Position numbers and translations under genes: made by a program. The notes under the pieces were generated by a model. It was not told the origin of the DNA. It ran no database searches and worked only from the letters and a program-made list of their open reading frames with translations. Shown here in pieces: positions 39,863-47,569 of a stretch of DNA of 51,359 nucleotides. The stretch lies in assembly GCA_913063835.1 (NCBI GenBank), contig CAJXZV010000003.1, positions 1-51,359 on the forward strand. Direction: 5' to 3'. This DNA is from an uncultured Eubacteriales bacterium (lineage in GTDB: Bacteria > Bacillota > Sulfobacillia > UBA995 > UBA9673). Numbering within the stretch: position 1 is the stretch's first letter; every line of letters starts with the position of its first letter.

Positions 39863-40393
39863 CTACGCGGCTTGGGTCTTCTGCTCAGCGATACGGTTGA
39901 GGGCGATGACGAGCCCTCTCAGGTTGCCGGCCAGGACCCGGTGGAACGCAGCGACGGGCCCCTGTACGGTCCCTGCGAGTTGCCCGAGCAGCTCGGTCCG
40001 GGTGGGCAGGGCCGCGAGGGACTTCACCTCTTCGGCCCCCAGGACGCGCCCTTCGAGGTATCCGCCCTTGAAGGAGAGTTCCTTCTTGGTCTTTGCTCCG
40101 AACCGGCTGATCACCTTGGCCGGCGTCACCGGGTCTTCGTAGCCGAAGGCGACCCCTGTCGGACCGACGAGGAAGGGCTCGAGGCCCTCGATGCCCGCCC
40201 TCTGGGTCGCCAGCAGCACGAGGGAGTTCTTGACCACCCGAAACTCCACACCGGCCTCACGAGCCATGCTCCTGAGGAGGTTCATGTCAGCCACGGAAAG
40301 ACCCTGGAAGTCCGCAAGGACGACCGATTGCGCTCTCTTGAACTTCTCCTCGAGGACCTCCACCGTCTCTTCCTTCTGCCGGCGTGTCACCAA
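39863..40393 (-). CDS. rplJ: 50S ribosomal protein L10
   Basis: 176 residues. TRRQKEETVEVLEEKFKRAQSVVLADFQGLSVADMNLLRSMAREAGVEFRVVKNSLVLLA is the rRNA-binding domain, and the C-terminal helix (NLRGLVIALNRIAEQKTQ) carries L12 dimers. The track uses a GTG at 40393; a TTG three bases upstream has the better spacing to GGGAGGTGA and may be the true start. It follows an L10 leader, through which L10-L12 normally represses its own operon. Confidence 0.96.
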   Translation of the reverse strand: MVTRRQKEETVEVLEEKFKRAQSVVLADFQGLSVADMNLLRSMAREAGVEFRVVKNSLVLLATQRAGIEGLEPFLVGPTGVAFGYEDPVTPAKVISRFGAKTKKELSFKGGYLEGRVLGAEEVKSLAALPTRTELLGQLAGTVQGPVAAFHRVLAGNLRGLVIALNRIAEQKTQAA

Positions 40394-40443
40394 CCCGACT
40401 CACCTCCCGGTCACCTGAACCGGTCCGCCCCGAAACGTCGAAA

Positions 40444-40468
40444 CCCTGCGCCGCAGACGGGCGCAGGG
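40444..40468 (-). terminator. Possible attenuator hairpin before rplJ
   Basis: CCCTGCGCC and GGCGCAGGG form a nine-base-pair stem around a seven-base loop, followed on the transcribed strand by TTTCGACGTTTCG. The T content is poor for a classic terminator. Its place between the L10 leader and rplJ suggests an attenuation role. Confidence 0.4.
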
Positions 40469-40498
40469 CACCGCACGGCGGGAAGACCGCCGCCCTGA

Positions 40499-40580
40499 TC
40501 GCCTCGGCAGGCCGGCCACACGGGGCCGCTTAGGTCTCCCGGGCTCCTCCCGGAGACACCTGCTGTCTACGGCCGGTTCA
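40499..40580 (-). promoter_or_regulatory. L10 leader (ribosomal protein autoregulatory RNA)
   Basis: Read on the minus strand, the segment has CCGTAGACAGCAGGTG, then a GGTCTCCCGGG-type stem, CTAAG, and CCTGCCGAGGC. This is the hallmark arrangement of the bacterial L10 leader: the CAGCAGG/CCTGCCGAGG helix flanked by the kink-turn-like internal loop bound by the L10-L12 complex. It lies between rplA and rplJ, the expected site. Binding of excess L10-L12 should lower rplJ-rplL expression. Confidence 0.85.
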
Positions 40581-40652
40581 CGCGTCTTGGATTTCATCCT
40601 TCGGCCCGGCCGCATCCTGCTCGGAGACGGCCCGGGCCGAAAGGTCGATGTT

Positions 40653-41345
40653 CTATTGAACGAGCTTCTGGGTGTTCACCCGAACGCCGGGCCCCATGGT
40701 CAGGGAGAGGACGACGCTCCGGAAGTACTGGCCCTTGGCCGCCGCCGGCCTGGCCTTGCTCAAGGCCTCCATCAGGGTCCTGAAGTTGTCGAGGAGCTTC
40801 TCGTCCTCGAAGGAGGCCTTCCCGATGGGAGCGTGAACGATACCGGTCTTGTCGGCCCTGAACTCGATCTTGCCCGCCTTTATCTGCCGGACCGCCTGGG
40901 CGATGTCGAAGGTGACCGTCCCCGACTTGGGGTTGGGCATGAGCCCGCGAGGGCCCAGGATACGGCCGAGCTTCCCCACCACGCTCATCATGTCCGGCGT
41001 GGCGACGGCGACGTCGAAGTCGAGCCAGCCCTCCTGGATCTTCGCGGCAAGGTCCTCGGCCCCGACATAATCGGCACCGGCCTCTTCGGCCTCCCGCGCC
41101 TTCTCCCCCTTCGCGAAGACGAGGACCTTCCTCTGCTTGCCCGTCCCCGCCGGAAGGACGACGGTCCCGCGGACCATCTGGTCGGCGTGCTTGACATCGA
41201 TGCCCAACCTCACCGCGACCTCGACCGTCTCGTCGAACTTGGCCCGCTTCGTCTCCTTCACGAGGCGGATGGCTTCCTCGGGGTCGTAGAGGCGCTCCGG
41301 GTCCACCTTCGCCGCCACTTCCCTGTAGCTTCTGGCCTGCTTCAT
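40653..41345 (-). CDS. rplA: 50S ribosomal protein L1
   Basis: 230 residues. [65 protein letters not shown] opens the protein. [68 protein letters not shown] is also conserved. L1 forms the mobile stalk at the E site. Four bases separate it from rplK. Confidence 0.98.
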   Translation of the reverse strand: MKQARSYREVAAKVDPERLYDPEEAIRLVKETKRAKFDETVEVAVRLGIDVKHADQMVRGTVVLPAGTGKQRKVLVFAKGEKAREAEEAGADYVGAEDLAAKIQEGWLDFDVAVATPDMMSVVGKLGRILGPRGLMPNPKSGTVTFDIAQAVRQIKAGKIEFRADKTGIVHAPIGKASFEDEKLLDNFRTLMEALSKARPAAAKGQYFRSVVLSLTMGPGVRVNTQKLVQ

Positions 41346-41349
41346 CGTC

Positions 41350-41775
41350 TTACTCCTCCACCGTTATACCCATACTGCGGGCCGTACCCTCGATCATCCG
41401 CATGGCCGCCTCGAGGCTTGCGGCGTTCAGGTCGGCCATCTTCGTCTGGGCTATCTCCCGGACCTGCTCCCGCGTCACCCGGCCGACCTTCTCCCGGTTG
41501 GGCACACCCGATCCCTTCTCAAGACCCGCGGCCCTCTTGAGCAGGACGGAAGCCGGGGGGGTCTTGCAGACGAAGGTGAAGGAGCGGTCTTCGAACACCG
41601 TTATCTCAACGGGAACGACCAGGCCGGCCTGCTTGGCCGTCCTTTCGTTGTACTCCTTGCAGAAGGCCATGATGTTCACGCCGTGCTGGCCCAAAGCCGG
41701 GCCCACCGGCGGGGCCGGCGTAGCCTTGCCGGCCGGTATCTGGAGCTTGATAATCGCGAGAACCTTCTTGGCCAC
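41350..41775 (-). CDS. rplK: 50S ribosomal protein L11
   Basis: 141 residues. [44 protein letters not shown] is the N-terminal thiostrepton-site domain. [51 protein letters not shown] is the rRNA-binding C-domain. It forms the base of the factor-binding stalk. Follows nusG. Confidence 0.98.
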   Translation of the reverse strand: MAKKVLAIIKLQIPAGKATPAPPVGPALGQHGVNIMAFCKEYNERTAKQAGLVVPVEITVFEDRSFTFVCKTPPASVLLKRAAGLEKGSGVPNREKVGRVTREQVREIAQTKMADLNAASLEAAMRMIEGTARSMGITVEE

Positions 41776-41843
41776 TGGAACGAACCTCTTCTCCTGTCTG
41801 TGATGGCGCCGCCCGGACGGAGAGCCGCAACCCTGCCGACCCT

Positions 41844-42605
41844 TTAGAGCTTCTCTACCTGGCTGAAGTCGAGTTCCACAGGGGTCTCCCGGCCGAACAT
41901 CGACACGGACACCCTGAGCTTACCCTTGTCGAGGTTGATCTCCTTGACCTTTCCGATGAACCCCATGAACGGTCCGCTGATGACCTTGACGCTCTCCCCG
42001 CGTTCATAGATGACCTTCGGTCTGGGCTCGTCAACCCCCATGTGCCGCAGGATGCTCCGGACCTCGCTCGGCTCGAGCGGCACGGGCCTCGTGCCGGAGC
42101 CGACGAACCCGGTGACGCCTGGGGTGTTGCGGACCACGTACCACGAGTCGTCGTTCATGACCATTTCCACGAGAACGTATCCCGGGAAGATCTTCTTCTT
42201 GCTGATGAGCTTCCGGCCGTCCTTGTACTCGATCTGGTCCTCGGTGGGGACGATGATGCGGAAGATCTTGTCCTGCATCAGCATGGACTCGATCCGCTTC
42301 TCGAGGTTCTTCTTGACCTTGCCCTCATAGCCCGAGTAGGTGTGGACCACGTACCACTTCTTCTCGGGATGGTCGGGGTGAGCCTCGCCGCCGCCTTCCT
42401 CTTCTTCCTGTTCTTCCTGGGCCTCGGCGGCGGTCTCGGCGGCACGGTCATCCTCGTTGTCTCCGCCGTCCTGCCCGGGCCGGTCCGCCTCCGTCGGGTC
42501 TGCAGGTTCGTCCTCCACCACGGACGGAGTGTCGCCGGTCGCCGCGGCGGTGCCGGTGGACCTCAAGACGGTGTCCTCTTCGCTACCGTTTCTTTCCGTA
42601 GGCAT
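41844..42605 (-). CDS. nusG: Transcription factor NusG with an acidic N-terminal extension
   Basis: The NusG core starts at [27 protein letters not shown] and includes [30 protein letters not shown] (NGN domain, contacts the polymerase clamp) and the KOW domain [51 protein letters not shown]. From the ATG at 42605 the protein has 253 residues, against about 175-180 for most. The first ~80 residues have 26 Asp/Glu and only four Arg, with a run EEQEEEE. A TTG at 42566, preceded by AGAGGA at good spacing, is a possible shorter start and would keep most of the extension. The track ORF up to 42932 runs through secE and tRNA-Trp and is not real there. Confidence 0.95.
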   Translation of the reverse strand: MPTERNGSEEDTVLRSTGTAAATGDTPSVVEDEPADPTEADRPGQDGGDNEDDRAAETAAEAQEEQEEEEGGGEAHPDHPEKKWYVVHTYSGYEGKVKKNLEKRIESMLMQDKIFRIIVPTEDQIEYKDGRKLISKKKIFPGYVLVEMVMNDDSWYVVRNTPGVTGFVGSGTRPVPLEPSEVRSILRHMGVDEPRPKVIYERGESVKVISGPFMGFIGKVKEINLDKGKLRVSVSMFGRETPVELDFSQVEKL

Positions 42606-42664
42606 TCTCAAGGGGCCCGAAGGCCCCTCACCTCCAGCACGGCCCCGCCCGGCTCCCGGACCGC

Positions 42665-42874
42665 TCAGGCCCCGAAGAGAAGCAGGGAGAGCCCGGTGCT
42701 CAGAATCGTATCCACGACCCAGATCATGGCCGCGACGATGGTCACCGAGATGACGACCACCCCGGTGTAGACGACGGTCTGTCTCCGGTCGGGCCAGACC
42801 ACCTTCCGCAGTTCCGTCCTCACTTCGCGCAGGTATCGCCCCACCCGCGCCGGCAGAGACCTGAGCCAGTGCAT
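42665..42874 (-). CDS. secE: Preprotein translocase subunit SecE
   Basis: 69 residues with one C-terminal transmembrane segment (TVVYTGVVVISVTIVAAMIWVVDTIL). It is preceded by the amphipathic region RYLREVRTELRKVVWPDRRQT, whose KVVWPxR motif is the SecE signature. It clamps SecY in the Sec translocon. Lies between tRNA-Trp and nusG. Confidence 0.96.
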   Translation of the reverse strand: MHWLRSLPARVGRYLREVRTELRKVVWPDRRQTVVYTGVVVISVTIVAAMIWVVDTILSTGLSLLLFGA

Positions 42875-42899
42875 ACGCCAACCACGCCCCGAATTTTAA

Positions 42900-42976
42900 T
42901 GGCAGGCCCGGAGGGACTCGAACCCCCAACATGCGGTTTTGGAGACCGCCGCTCTACCCATTAGAGCTACGGGCCT
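42900..42976 (-). tRNA. tRNA-Trp (anticodon CCA)
   Basis: Minus strand: acceptor AGGCCCG pairs with CGGGCCT. The anticodon stem GCGGT/ACCGC encloses loop CTCCAAA, anticodon CCA. The T-loop TTCGAGT is standard, the discriminator is G and CCA is encoded (42900-42902). The rpmG-tRNA-Trp-secE order is conserved in many Bacillota. Confidence 0.97.
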
Positions 42977-43055
42977 ACCTCAAAACTTTACCTTGATTTG
43001 GTCTTGCTCCCCGGGGCCGGGCCTTCGTTCGTTTATCCGGCCCGCCCCTGCGTGT

Positions 43056-43214
43056 TCATCGGGTCTCCTTGTGGACGGTGTGCCGGCCGCACCACCGGCA
43101 GTACTTCTTGAGCTCGATCCGCTCAGGGTCGTTACGCTTGTTCTTCGTGGTGGTGTAGTTCCGCCTCTTGCACTCGGTGCAGGCAAGGGTGATGATCTCC
43201 CGCACACCCGCCAC
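43056..43214 (-). CDS. rpmG: 50S ribosomal protein L33 (zinc-binding type)
   Basis: Too short for the ORF track. From the GTG at 43214 it reads 52 residues: [52 protein letters not shown]. Cysteine pairs CTEC and CRWC form the zinc site of the C+ L33. AGAGGA sits six bases upstream. It lies between tuf copy 2 and tRNA-Trp. Confidence 0.96.
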   Translation of the reverse strand: MAGVREIITLACTECKRRNYTTTKNKRNDPERIELKKYCRWCGRHTVHKETR

Positions 43215-43265
43215 TCCCGTCCTCTGAAGCCCCGCCTGGCCCCGACAGGGCCGGTAGCGGTATCA

Positions 43266-43295
43266 AATCTACCACAGCGAGGCAAACGGTGTCAA
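43266..43295 (-). promoter_or_regulatory. Predicted sigma-A promoter of rpmG-tRNA-Trp-secE-nusG
   Basis: Minus strand: TTGACA, 18 bases, TAGATT, about 50 bases upstream of rpmG. The TTGACA follows directly on the T-rich tail of the terminator-like hairpin after tuf copy 2. The -10 is only a fair match. Confidence 0.55.
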
Positions 43296-43310
43296 CAAAA
43301 CCGCGAGGGC

Positions 43311-43338
43311 GGGGAGCCCGCTCCGCGGCGGGCTCCCC
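43311..43338 (-). terminator. Terminator-like hairpin after tuf copy 2
   Basis: GGGGAGCCCGC and GCGGGCTCCCC form an 11-base-pair stem with a six-base loop. Downstream on the transcribed strand comes GCCCTCGCGGTTTTGTTG; the T-run starts about ten bases after the stem, so termination may be partial. Confidence 0.65.
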
Positions 43339-43394
43339 GGCCGTCCGAAACCACCTGAATCGGTGCCGCCCTGTCGGCTTCGCCTGCCGTCCGC

Positions 43395-44597
43395 CTACTC
43401 GATGATGGACGTGACGACACCGGCGCCGACGGTCCGTCCGCCCTCACGGATGGCGAACCTGAGGCCTTCCTCGATGGCGATGGGGGTGATGAGCTCGACC
43501 TCCATGTTCACGTTGTCGCCCGGCATCACCATCTCCACGTCCTCCGGCAGCTTGATGGTCCCCGTCACGTCCGTCGTCCGGAAGTAGAACTGCGGGCGAT
43601 ACCCGTTGAAGAACGGCGAGTGACGCCCACCCTCTTCCTTGGTCAGAACGTAGACCTGCGCCTTGTACTTCGTGTGCGGCTTGATCGAGCCGGGCTTCGC
43701 CAGGACCTGCCCCCGCTCGACCTCGTCCTTGTCGATGCCGCGCAAAAGCACCCCGATGTTGTCCCCGGCTATCCCCTCGTCGAGGATCTTCCGGAACATC
43801 TCCACCCCGGTCGCCACCGTCTTGCGCGGCTTGTCCATCAGCCCGACGATCTCGACCTCGTCCCCGACCTTCACCCGGCCGCGCTCGACCCGGCCCGTCG
43901 CCACCGTCCCGCGACCCGTGATGCTGAACACGTCCTCCACAGGCATCAGGAACGGCTTCTCCGTGTCACGCTCCGGCGTCGGGATATACTCGTCGACCGC
44001 GTCCATGAGCTCGAGGACCGACTTGCACCACTCGCACTCCGGACGGCCGCACCCGCACTCCAGAGCCTTCAAGGCCGACCCCTTCACCACCGGGATCTCG
44101 TCGCCCGGGAACTCATACTTGCTCAGTAGCTCCCGTACCTCGAGCTCCACCAGCTCCAAAAGCTCCGGGTCGTCCACCATGTCCGTCTTGTTCATGTAGA
44201 CCACCATCGCCGGCACCCCGACCTGCCGCGCCAGGAGAATGTGCTCCCGCGTCTGCGGCATGGGCCCGTCCGCCGCCGACACCACCAGGATCGACCCGTC
44301 CATCTGCGCCGCCCCGGTGATCATGTTCTTCACGTAGTCCGCATGACCGGGACAGTCGACATGCGCGTAGTGCCGCTTCTCCGTCTCATACTCCACGTGC
44401 GCCGTGTTGATCGTGATACCCCGCTCACGCTCCTCAGGCGCCTTGTCGATCTCGTCGAACGGCACATACTCCGCCTGGTCCCTCTTCGACAAGACAAGCG
44501 TGATCGCCGACGTGAGCGTCGACTTCCCGTGGTCCACATGACCGATCGTCCCGATGTTCACGTGCGGCTTCGTGCGCTCGAACTTCTTCTTGGCCAT
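43395..44597 (-). CDS. tuf: Elongation factor Tu, copy 2 (tRNA-tufB locus)
   Basis: 400 residues, the same protein as copy 1 at 26643-27845. It follows a cluster of four tRNA genes and precedes rpmG-tRNA-Trp-secE-nusG, the equivalent of the tRNA-tufB arrangement. AAAGGAGG lies upstream of the ATG, unlike the site before copy 1. Only one silent base difference was found between the two coding sequences, which implies recent gene conversion or duplication. It is probably co-transcribed with the tRNAs from the promoter at 45222-45250 and ended in part by the hairpin at 43311-43338. Confidence 0.99.
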   Translation of the reverse strand: MAKKKFERTKPHVNIGTIGHVDHGKSTLTSAITLVLSKRDQAEYVPFDEIDKAPEERERGITINTAHVEYETEKRHYAHVDCPGHADYVKNMITGAAQMDGSILVVSAADGPMPQTREHILLARQVGVPAMVVYMNKTDMVDDPELLELVELEVRELLSKYEFPGDEIPVVKGSALKALECGCGRPECEWCKSVLELMDAVDEYIPTPERDTEKPFLMPVEDVFSITGRGTVATGRVERGRVKVGDEVEIVGLMDKPRKTVATGVEMFRKILDEGIAGDNIGVLLRGIDKDEVERGQVLAKPGSIKPHTKYKAQVYVLTKEEGGRHSPFFNGYRPQFYFRTTDVTGTIKLPEDVEMVMPGDNVNMEVELITPIAIEEGLRFAIREGGRTVGAGVVTSIIE

Positions 44598-44773
44598 ACC
44601 GAGGGATGCCTCCTTTTGCTACCCTGTCCTAATTATGTCAGGGCTGCAGGGCCTCTATGCTTTTCGCGCCCCCCCGGAGTAATCCTTCCTCCCTGCCGGG
44701 TGCGGGCGCAGGCCCACGCCGCTGACGGACCTCCGGCCGGCGGGCCGGCCGTGCGGAGTCGCCGATAAAGAAG

Positions 44774-44848
44774 TGGAGCCACCGATGGGAATCGAACCCA
44801 TGACCACCCGCTTACCATGCGGGGGCTCTACCTCTGAGCTACGGTGGC
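44774..44848 (-). tRNA. tRNA-Thr (anticodon GGT)
   Basis: Minus strand: acceptor GCCACCG/CGGTGGC, anticodon stem CCCGC/GCGGG with loop ATGGTAA (anticodon GGT), T-loop TTCGATT, discriminator T and encoded CCA. It is the last tRNA of the cluster before tuf copy 2. The 176-base gap to tuf contains the GGCCGGCGGGCCGGCC palindrome at 44735-44750. Confidence 0.95.
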
Positions 44849-44900
44849 TCTGAATGCATTAAGACGGCACGGCCGTGATGGACGTGCCGTCCGCTTGTCT

Positions 44901-44977
44901 TGGTTGCGGGGGTGGGATTTGAACCCACGGCCTCCGGGTTATGAGCCCGACGAGCTACCTGACTGCTCCACCCCGCG
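44901..44977 (-). tRNA. Initiator tRNA-fMet (anticodon CAT)
   Basis: Minus strand, 77 bases including the encoded CCA. The first acceptor pair is a C-A mismatch, and the anticodon stem has three consecutive G-C pairs (GGG/CCC around CTCATAA). Both are hallmarks of the bacterial initiator tRNA, as opposed to elongator tRNA-Met. Confidence 0.95.
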
Positions 44978-44985
44978 GTATGAGG

Positions 44986-45071
44986 TGGTGGAGAGGGCTG
45001 GATTTGAACCAGCGAAGGCGTCCGCCAGCAGATTTACAGTCTGCCCCCTTTGGCCACTTGGGTACCTCTCC
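44986..45071 (-). tRNA. tRNA-Tyr (anticodon GTA)
   Basis: Minus strand, 86 bases including CCA. Acceptor GGAGAGG/CCTCTCC, anticodon loop CTGTAAA (anticodon GTA), and a long variable arm (CTGGCGGACGCCTTCG region), as expected for a class II tRNA. Eight bases separate it from the fMet gene. Confidence 0.96.
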
Positions 45072-45084
45072 ACTATTGGACAGC

Positions 45085-45160
45085 TGGAGCTGGCGATGGG
45101 ACTCGAACCCAAAACCTGCTGATTACAAGTCAGCCGCTCTGCCTGTTGAGCTACGCCAGC
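45085..45160 (-). tRNA. tRNA-Thr (anticodon TGT)
   Basis: Minus strand, 76 bases including CCA. Acceptor GCTGGCG/CGCCAGC, anticodon stem GCTGA/TCAGC with loop CTTGTAA (anticodon TGT), T-loop TTCGAGT. It is the first tRNA of the cluster, about 60 bases after its promoter. The Thr-Tyr-Met-Thr-tuf order is common in Clostridia. Confidence 0.95.
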
Positions 45161-45221
45161 ACTGGGCTGGTACCTCTTTTTCAAGGTTCGACCGGCCGCT
45201 CCCCGCGCCGGTCGCTCACAC

Positions 45222-45250
45222 ATTATACGCGGTTTGGTCATGGGGGTCAA
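45222..45250 (-). promoter_or_regulatory. Predicted strong sigma-A promoter of the tRNA-tuf unit
   Basis: Minus strand: TTGACC, 17 bases, TATAAT, ending about 60 bases upstream of tRNA-Thr(TGT) and starting just after the sigH stop codon. It matches the consensus at eleven of twelve positions with ideal spacing, as expected for a stable-RNA promoter. The GC-rich stretch after the -10 could act as a discriminator for stringent control, but that is inference. Confidence 0.85.
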
Positions 45251-45264
45251 GGAAGCGCATCGTG

Positions 45265-45972
45265 TCAGGCCAGAGCCTGGGACCGGTTCGTGCCGCCGCC
45301 CCTGACCGCGGAACGCCCGCCGGGCTCTCCGCGCCGTTCGAGATACTTCTCCAGCTTCCGCTTGACCCTCTGCAGGGCGTTGTCGATGGATTTGACATGC
45401 CTGTCCAGCTCATTGGCTATCTCCTGGTACGACTTGCCGTCGAGATAGGCCATCAGCACCCGCCACTCGAGGTCGCTCAGAATCTCGACCATCTTCTCCT
45501 CGATGTTCCCGAACTCTTCCCGGCTTATGATGAGTTCCTCCGGGTCGGTTATCTTGGTGCCGGAGATCACGTCAAGAAGAGTGCGGTCCGAATCCTCGTC
45601 GTATATGGGCTTGTTCAGCGACACGTACGAGTTGAGCGGGATGTGTTTCTGTCTCGTCGCCGTCTTGATGGCGGTTATAATCTGCCGCGTTATGCACAAC
45701 TCCGCGAAGGCGCGGAAAGATGACAGCTTGTCGCTCCTGAAGTCCCGGATGGCCTTGTAGAGACCTATCATGCCCTCCTGAATTATGTCCTCACGGTCGG
45801 CCCCGATGAGAAAATAAGACCTGGCCTTGGCTCTGACGAAGTTGCGGTACTTGTTGATGAGGTACTCTTGGGCCAGCCTGTCACCCTCACGCGCGGTCTC
45901 CACTACGTCTTCGTCCGGCATGCCTTCGAAGACACTGTAGTCTTCCCGCTGCGTATGAGAGCTAAAAGCCAC
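45265..45972 (-). CDS. sigH: RNA polymerase sporulation sigma factor SigH (sigma-30)
   Basis: 235 residues from a GTG at 45972, which has GGAGG eight bases upstream; the track's TTG at 45987 overlaps that site. Region 2 is clear: YLINKYRNFVRAKARSYFLIGADREDIIQEGMIGLYKAIRDFRSDKLSSFRAFAELCITRQIITAIKTATRQKHIPLNSYVSL. Region 4 is LSDLEWRVLMAYLDGKSYQEIANELDRHVKSIDNALQRVKRKLEKYL. SigH directs entry into sporulation and post-exponential genes. The C-terminus has about 25 extra residues without obvious function. It has its own vegetative-type promoter at 46074-46102. Confidence 0.95.
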   Translation of the reverse strand: MAFSSHTQREDYSVFEGMPDEDVVETAREGDRLAQEYLINKYRNFVRAKARSYFLIGADREDIIQEGMIGLYKAIRDFRSDKLSSFRAFAELCITRQIITAIKTATRQKHIPLNSYVSLNKPIYDEDSDRTLLDVISGTKITDPEELIISREEFGNIEEKMVEILSDLEWRVLMAYLDGKSYQEIANELDRHVKSIDNALQRVKRKLEKYLERRGEPGGRSAVRGGGTNRSQALA

Positions 45973-46073
45973 AGACTTCGCCTCCAAGCCTTGTGCACGG
46001 AAAAAGGATTTGAGGTGGGAACCTGACCCGGCCTAGTCGAGCTGGCTGCGGCAGTCTGGCTGATTGTGTCACC

Positions 46074-46102
46074 ATTATAGAAACGCATGTTGGACAAGTC
46101 AA
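46074..46102 (-). promoter_or_regulatory. Predicted sigma-A promoter of sigH
   Basis: Minus strand: TTGACT, 17 bases, TATAAT, about 100 bases upstream of the sigH GTG and immediately after the VanW-family stop codon. It matches the consensus at eleven of twelve positions. Confidence 0.8.
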
Positions 46103-46130
46103 GACATGCCTGCCGGCCGGTGGGACATCT

Positions 46131-47552
46131 CTAGCGCCCGATGCGGGTGGGCTTGCGTGACGCCGGCGGCCGGTCCGTCTCGTCTCCCGCCGTCCGGCCG
46201 CCCTGGACCGGGCCGACAGGCGGGCCGGTGCGGATGTGGCCGGGAAGAGGCTCGTAGTGGTCGACGAACAGGAGCTCCCGCCGGACGAGGCGGCCAGCCT
46301 GGAAGACCTCGCGCCACAGGCGGACGTCACGGCCGTCGAAGGACGGCCGGACGACCTCCTGTGTCCCCGGGGGGAGGTCGGGGTCCGTTTCGACCACGGG
46401 CTCGGCCGGGACCAGGTTGGTCTCCTCGGTGCGGAGGACCACCGTCACCTCCACCGTGCGCCGCCCCCAGACGGAGACCTCCAGACGCGACCCGTGCACC
46501 CATGTGGTCAGGATGACCGGGAAGGCCCGGGGGTTCTTGATGACAAGGTCGAGGTCCGGATATGAGACGGTGGCGTCGCGTCCGAGGCCTATGTAGGGAA
46601 GCGGTCGGGAGTGGTGATGGCGGGTCACGACGTCGAGGTCGGCGAGCAGGGCGGCGTTGAAGACCGTCGTCGCCACTTGGCAGACACCGCCCCCCACCCC
46701 CTGGACGATATGCCTGTCGACGATCTCCGGCGCCTGTCGGTAACCGCGCTCCGGAGTGCGCGGGCCGACCGTCTCGTTGAACGACAGGGTGCCGCCCGGA
46801 GCGATCACCGCCCCGTCCAGACACGCCGCCGAGAGGATAATGTTCCAGGTCCGGCCCTTCTCACCGGGGTCGAAGGTCGTCGAGAAGGTCGCCAGGCGGT
46901 CCCTGTCCAGAGAGGCCAGAAGCGCCGGGTCCCCGGACGGCTCCAGGGGCACGGCGACCACGGGCACAAGGACCGGACCGGCCCCCTCGAAACGGGCGGC
47001 CGCCGCGAAGAGGGCTTCTTCCGTCGCCGCGCGGTCCAGACGCCGCCCGGGGCGACCCTCGCGAACCTCTCCCGTGCGTGGGTCGAGGGAGGCGTTGCCG
47101 GCCGGCACGTCGATGTCTGAGGCCAGGTCGTCAAGGACCATGACGACCCTGTCCGGGTCGGCCTTCACCACGGGGAGGACCCGGGCCCCTGACACCGATA
47201 TCCGCAGGAGGTCGAGGAGGCGTCGAGGCAGGTCACCGCGGCGGCCGGCGGCCAGGGCCGCAGCGGCCGTCTTCTCAAGGTCGTACCTGAGGCCGAGCCG
47301 CGCCGTGTCAACGGTCCACGACCTCCCGGCCTCGGCATCCTCGAACCGGACCTCGCCGTGCGGCCACAGCCCGTCCGGGCCGCACCCACGCTCCTCGGCC
47401 CACCGGTCGAGCGCCCGGGCGAGCCCCCGCTGGTCGAGACCGCCGACGGCGAGCGAGTCCACGCTGACGTTGGGGAAGACCCGGCCGGCGGCCTCAAGCC
47501 ACCCGAGATAGCCCGTGAGCAGGAGGACGAAGGAGGCCGAAAGGGCGGCCAT
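46131..47552 (-). CDS. VanW-family cell-envelope protein
   Basis: 473 residues from the ATG at 47552; the track ORF to 47837 is a shadow inside rlmB. An N-terminal hydrophobic segment (MAALSASFVLLLTGYLGWLEAAG) should act as a signal or membrane anchor. About 180 residues of peptidoglycan-binding-4-like sequence follow. The VanW domain then runs from FSTTFDPGEKGRTWNIILSAACLDGAVIAPGGTLSFNETVGPRTPERGYRQAPEIV through GVGGGVCQVATTVFNAALLADLDVVTRHHHSRPLPYIGLGRDATV to the beta-rich end. The resemblance is to Bacillus YoaR and similar exported proteins. VanW occurs in some vancomycin-resistance clusters but its function is unknown; no resistance genes are nearby. It occupies the site where yacP usually lies. 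Confidence 0.85.
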   Translation of the reverse strand: MAALSASFVLLLTGYLGWLEAAGRVFPNVSVDSLAVGGLDQRGLARALDRWAEERGCGPDGLWPHGEVRFEDAEAGRSWTVDTARLGLRYDLEKTAAAALAAGRRGDLPRRLLDLLRISVSGARVLPVVKADPDRVVMVLDDLASDIDVPAGNASLDPRTGEVREGRPGRRLDRAATEEALFAAAARFEGAGPVLVPVVAVPLEPSGDPALLASLDRDRLATFSTTFDPGEKGRTWNIILSAACLDGAVIAPGGTLSFNETVGPRTPERGYRQAPEIVDRHIVQGVGGGVCQVATTVFNAALLADLDVVTRHHHSRPLPYIGLGRDATVSYPDLDLVIKNPRAFPVILTTWVHGSRLEVSVWGRRTVEVTVVLRTEETNLVPAEPVVETDPDLPPGTQEVVRPSFDGRDVRLWREVFQAGRLVRRELLFVDHYEPLPGHIRTGPPVGPVQGGRTAGDETDRPPASRKPTRIGR

Positions 47553-47569
47553 AGCACGCGCGACACCTG

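Noticed and set aside
42606-42932. Upstream half of the NusG track ORF
   Set aside because: It runs through secE and the tRNA-Trp gene in another frame; no homology to NusG before about 42605.
44598-44690. A promoter directly before tuf copy 2 (CATAAT)
   Set aside because: No acceptable -35 lies 16-18 bases upstream; transcription from the tRNA promoter is sufficient.
46131-47552. Vancomycin resistance locus
   Set aside because: VanW-domain proteins are widespread in Bacillota outside resistance clusters, and no vanHAX, vanRS or vanY homologues are in the window.
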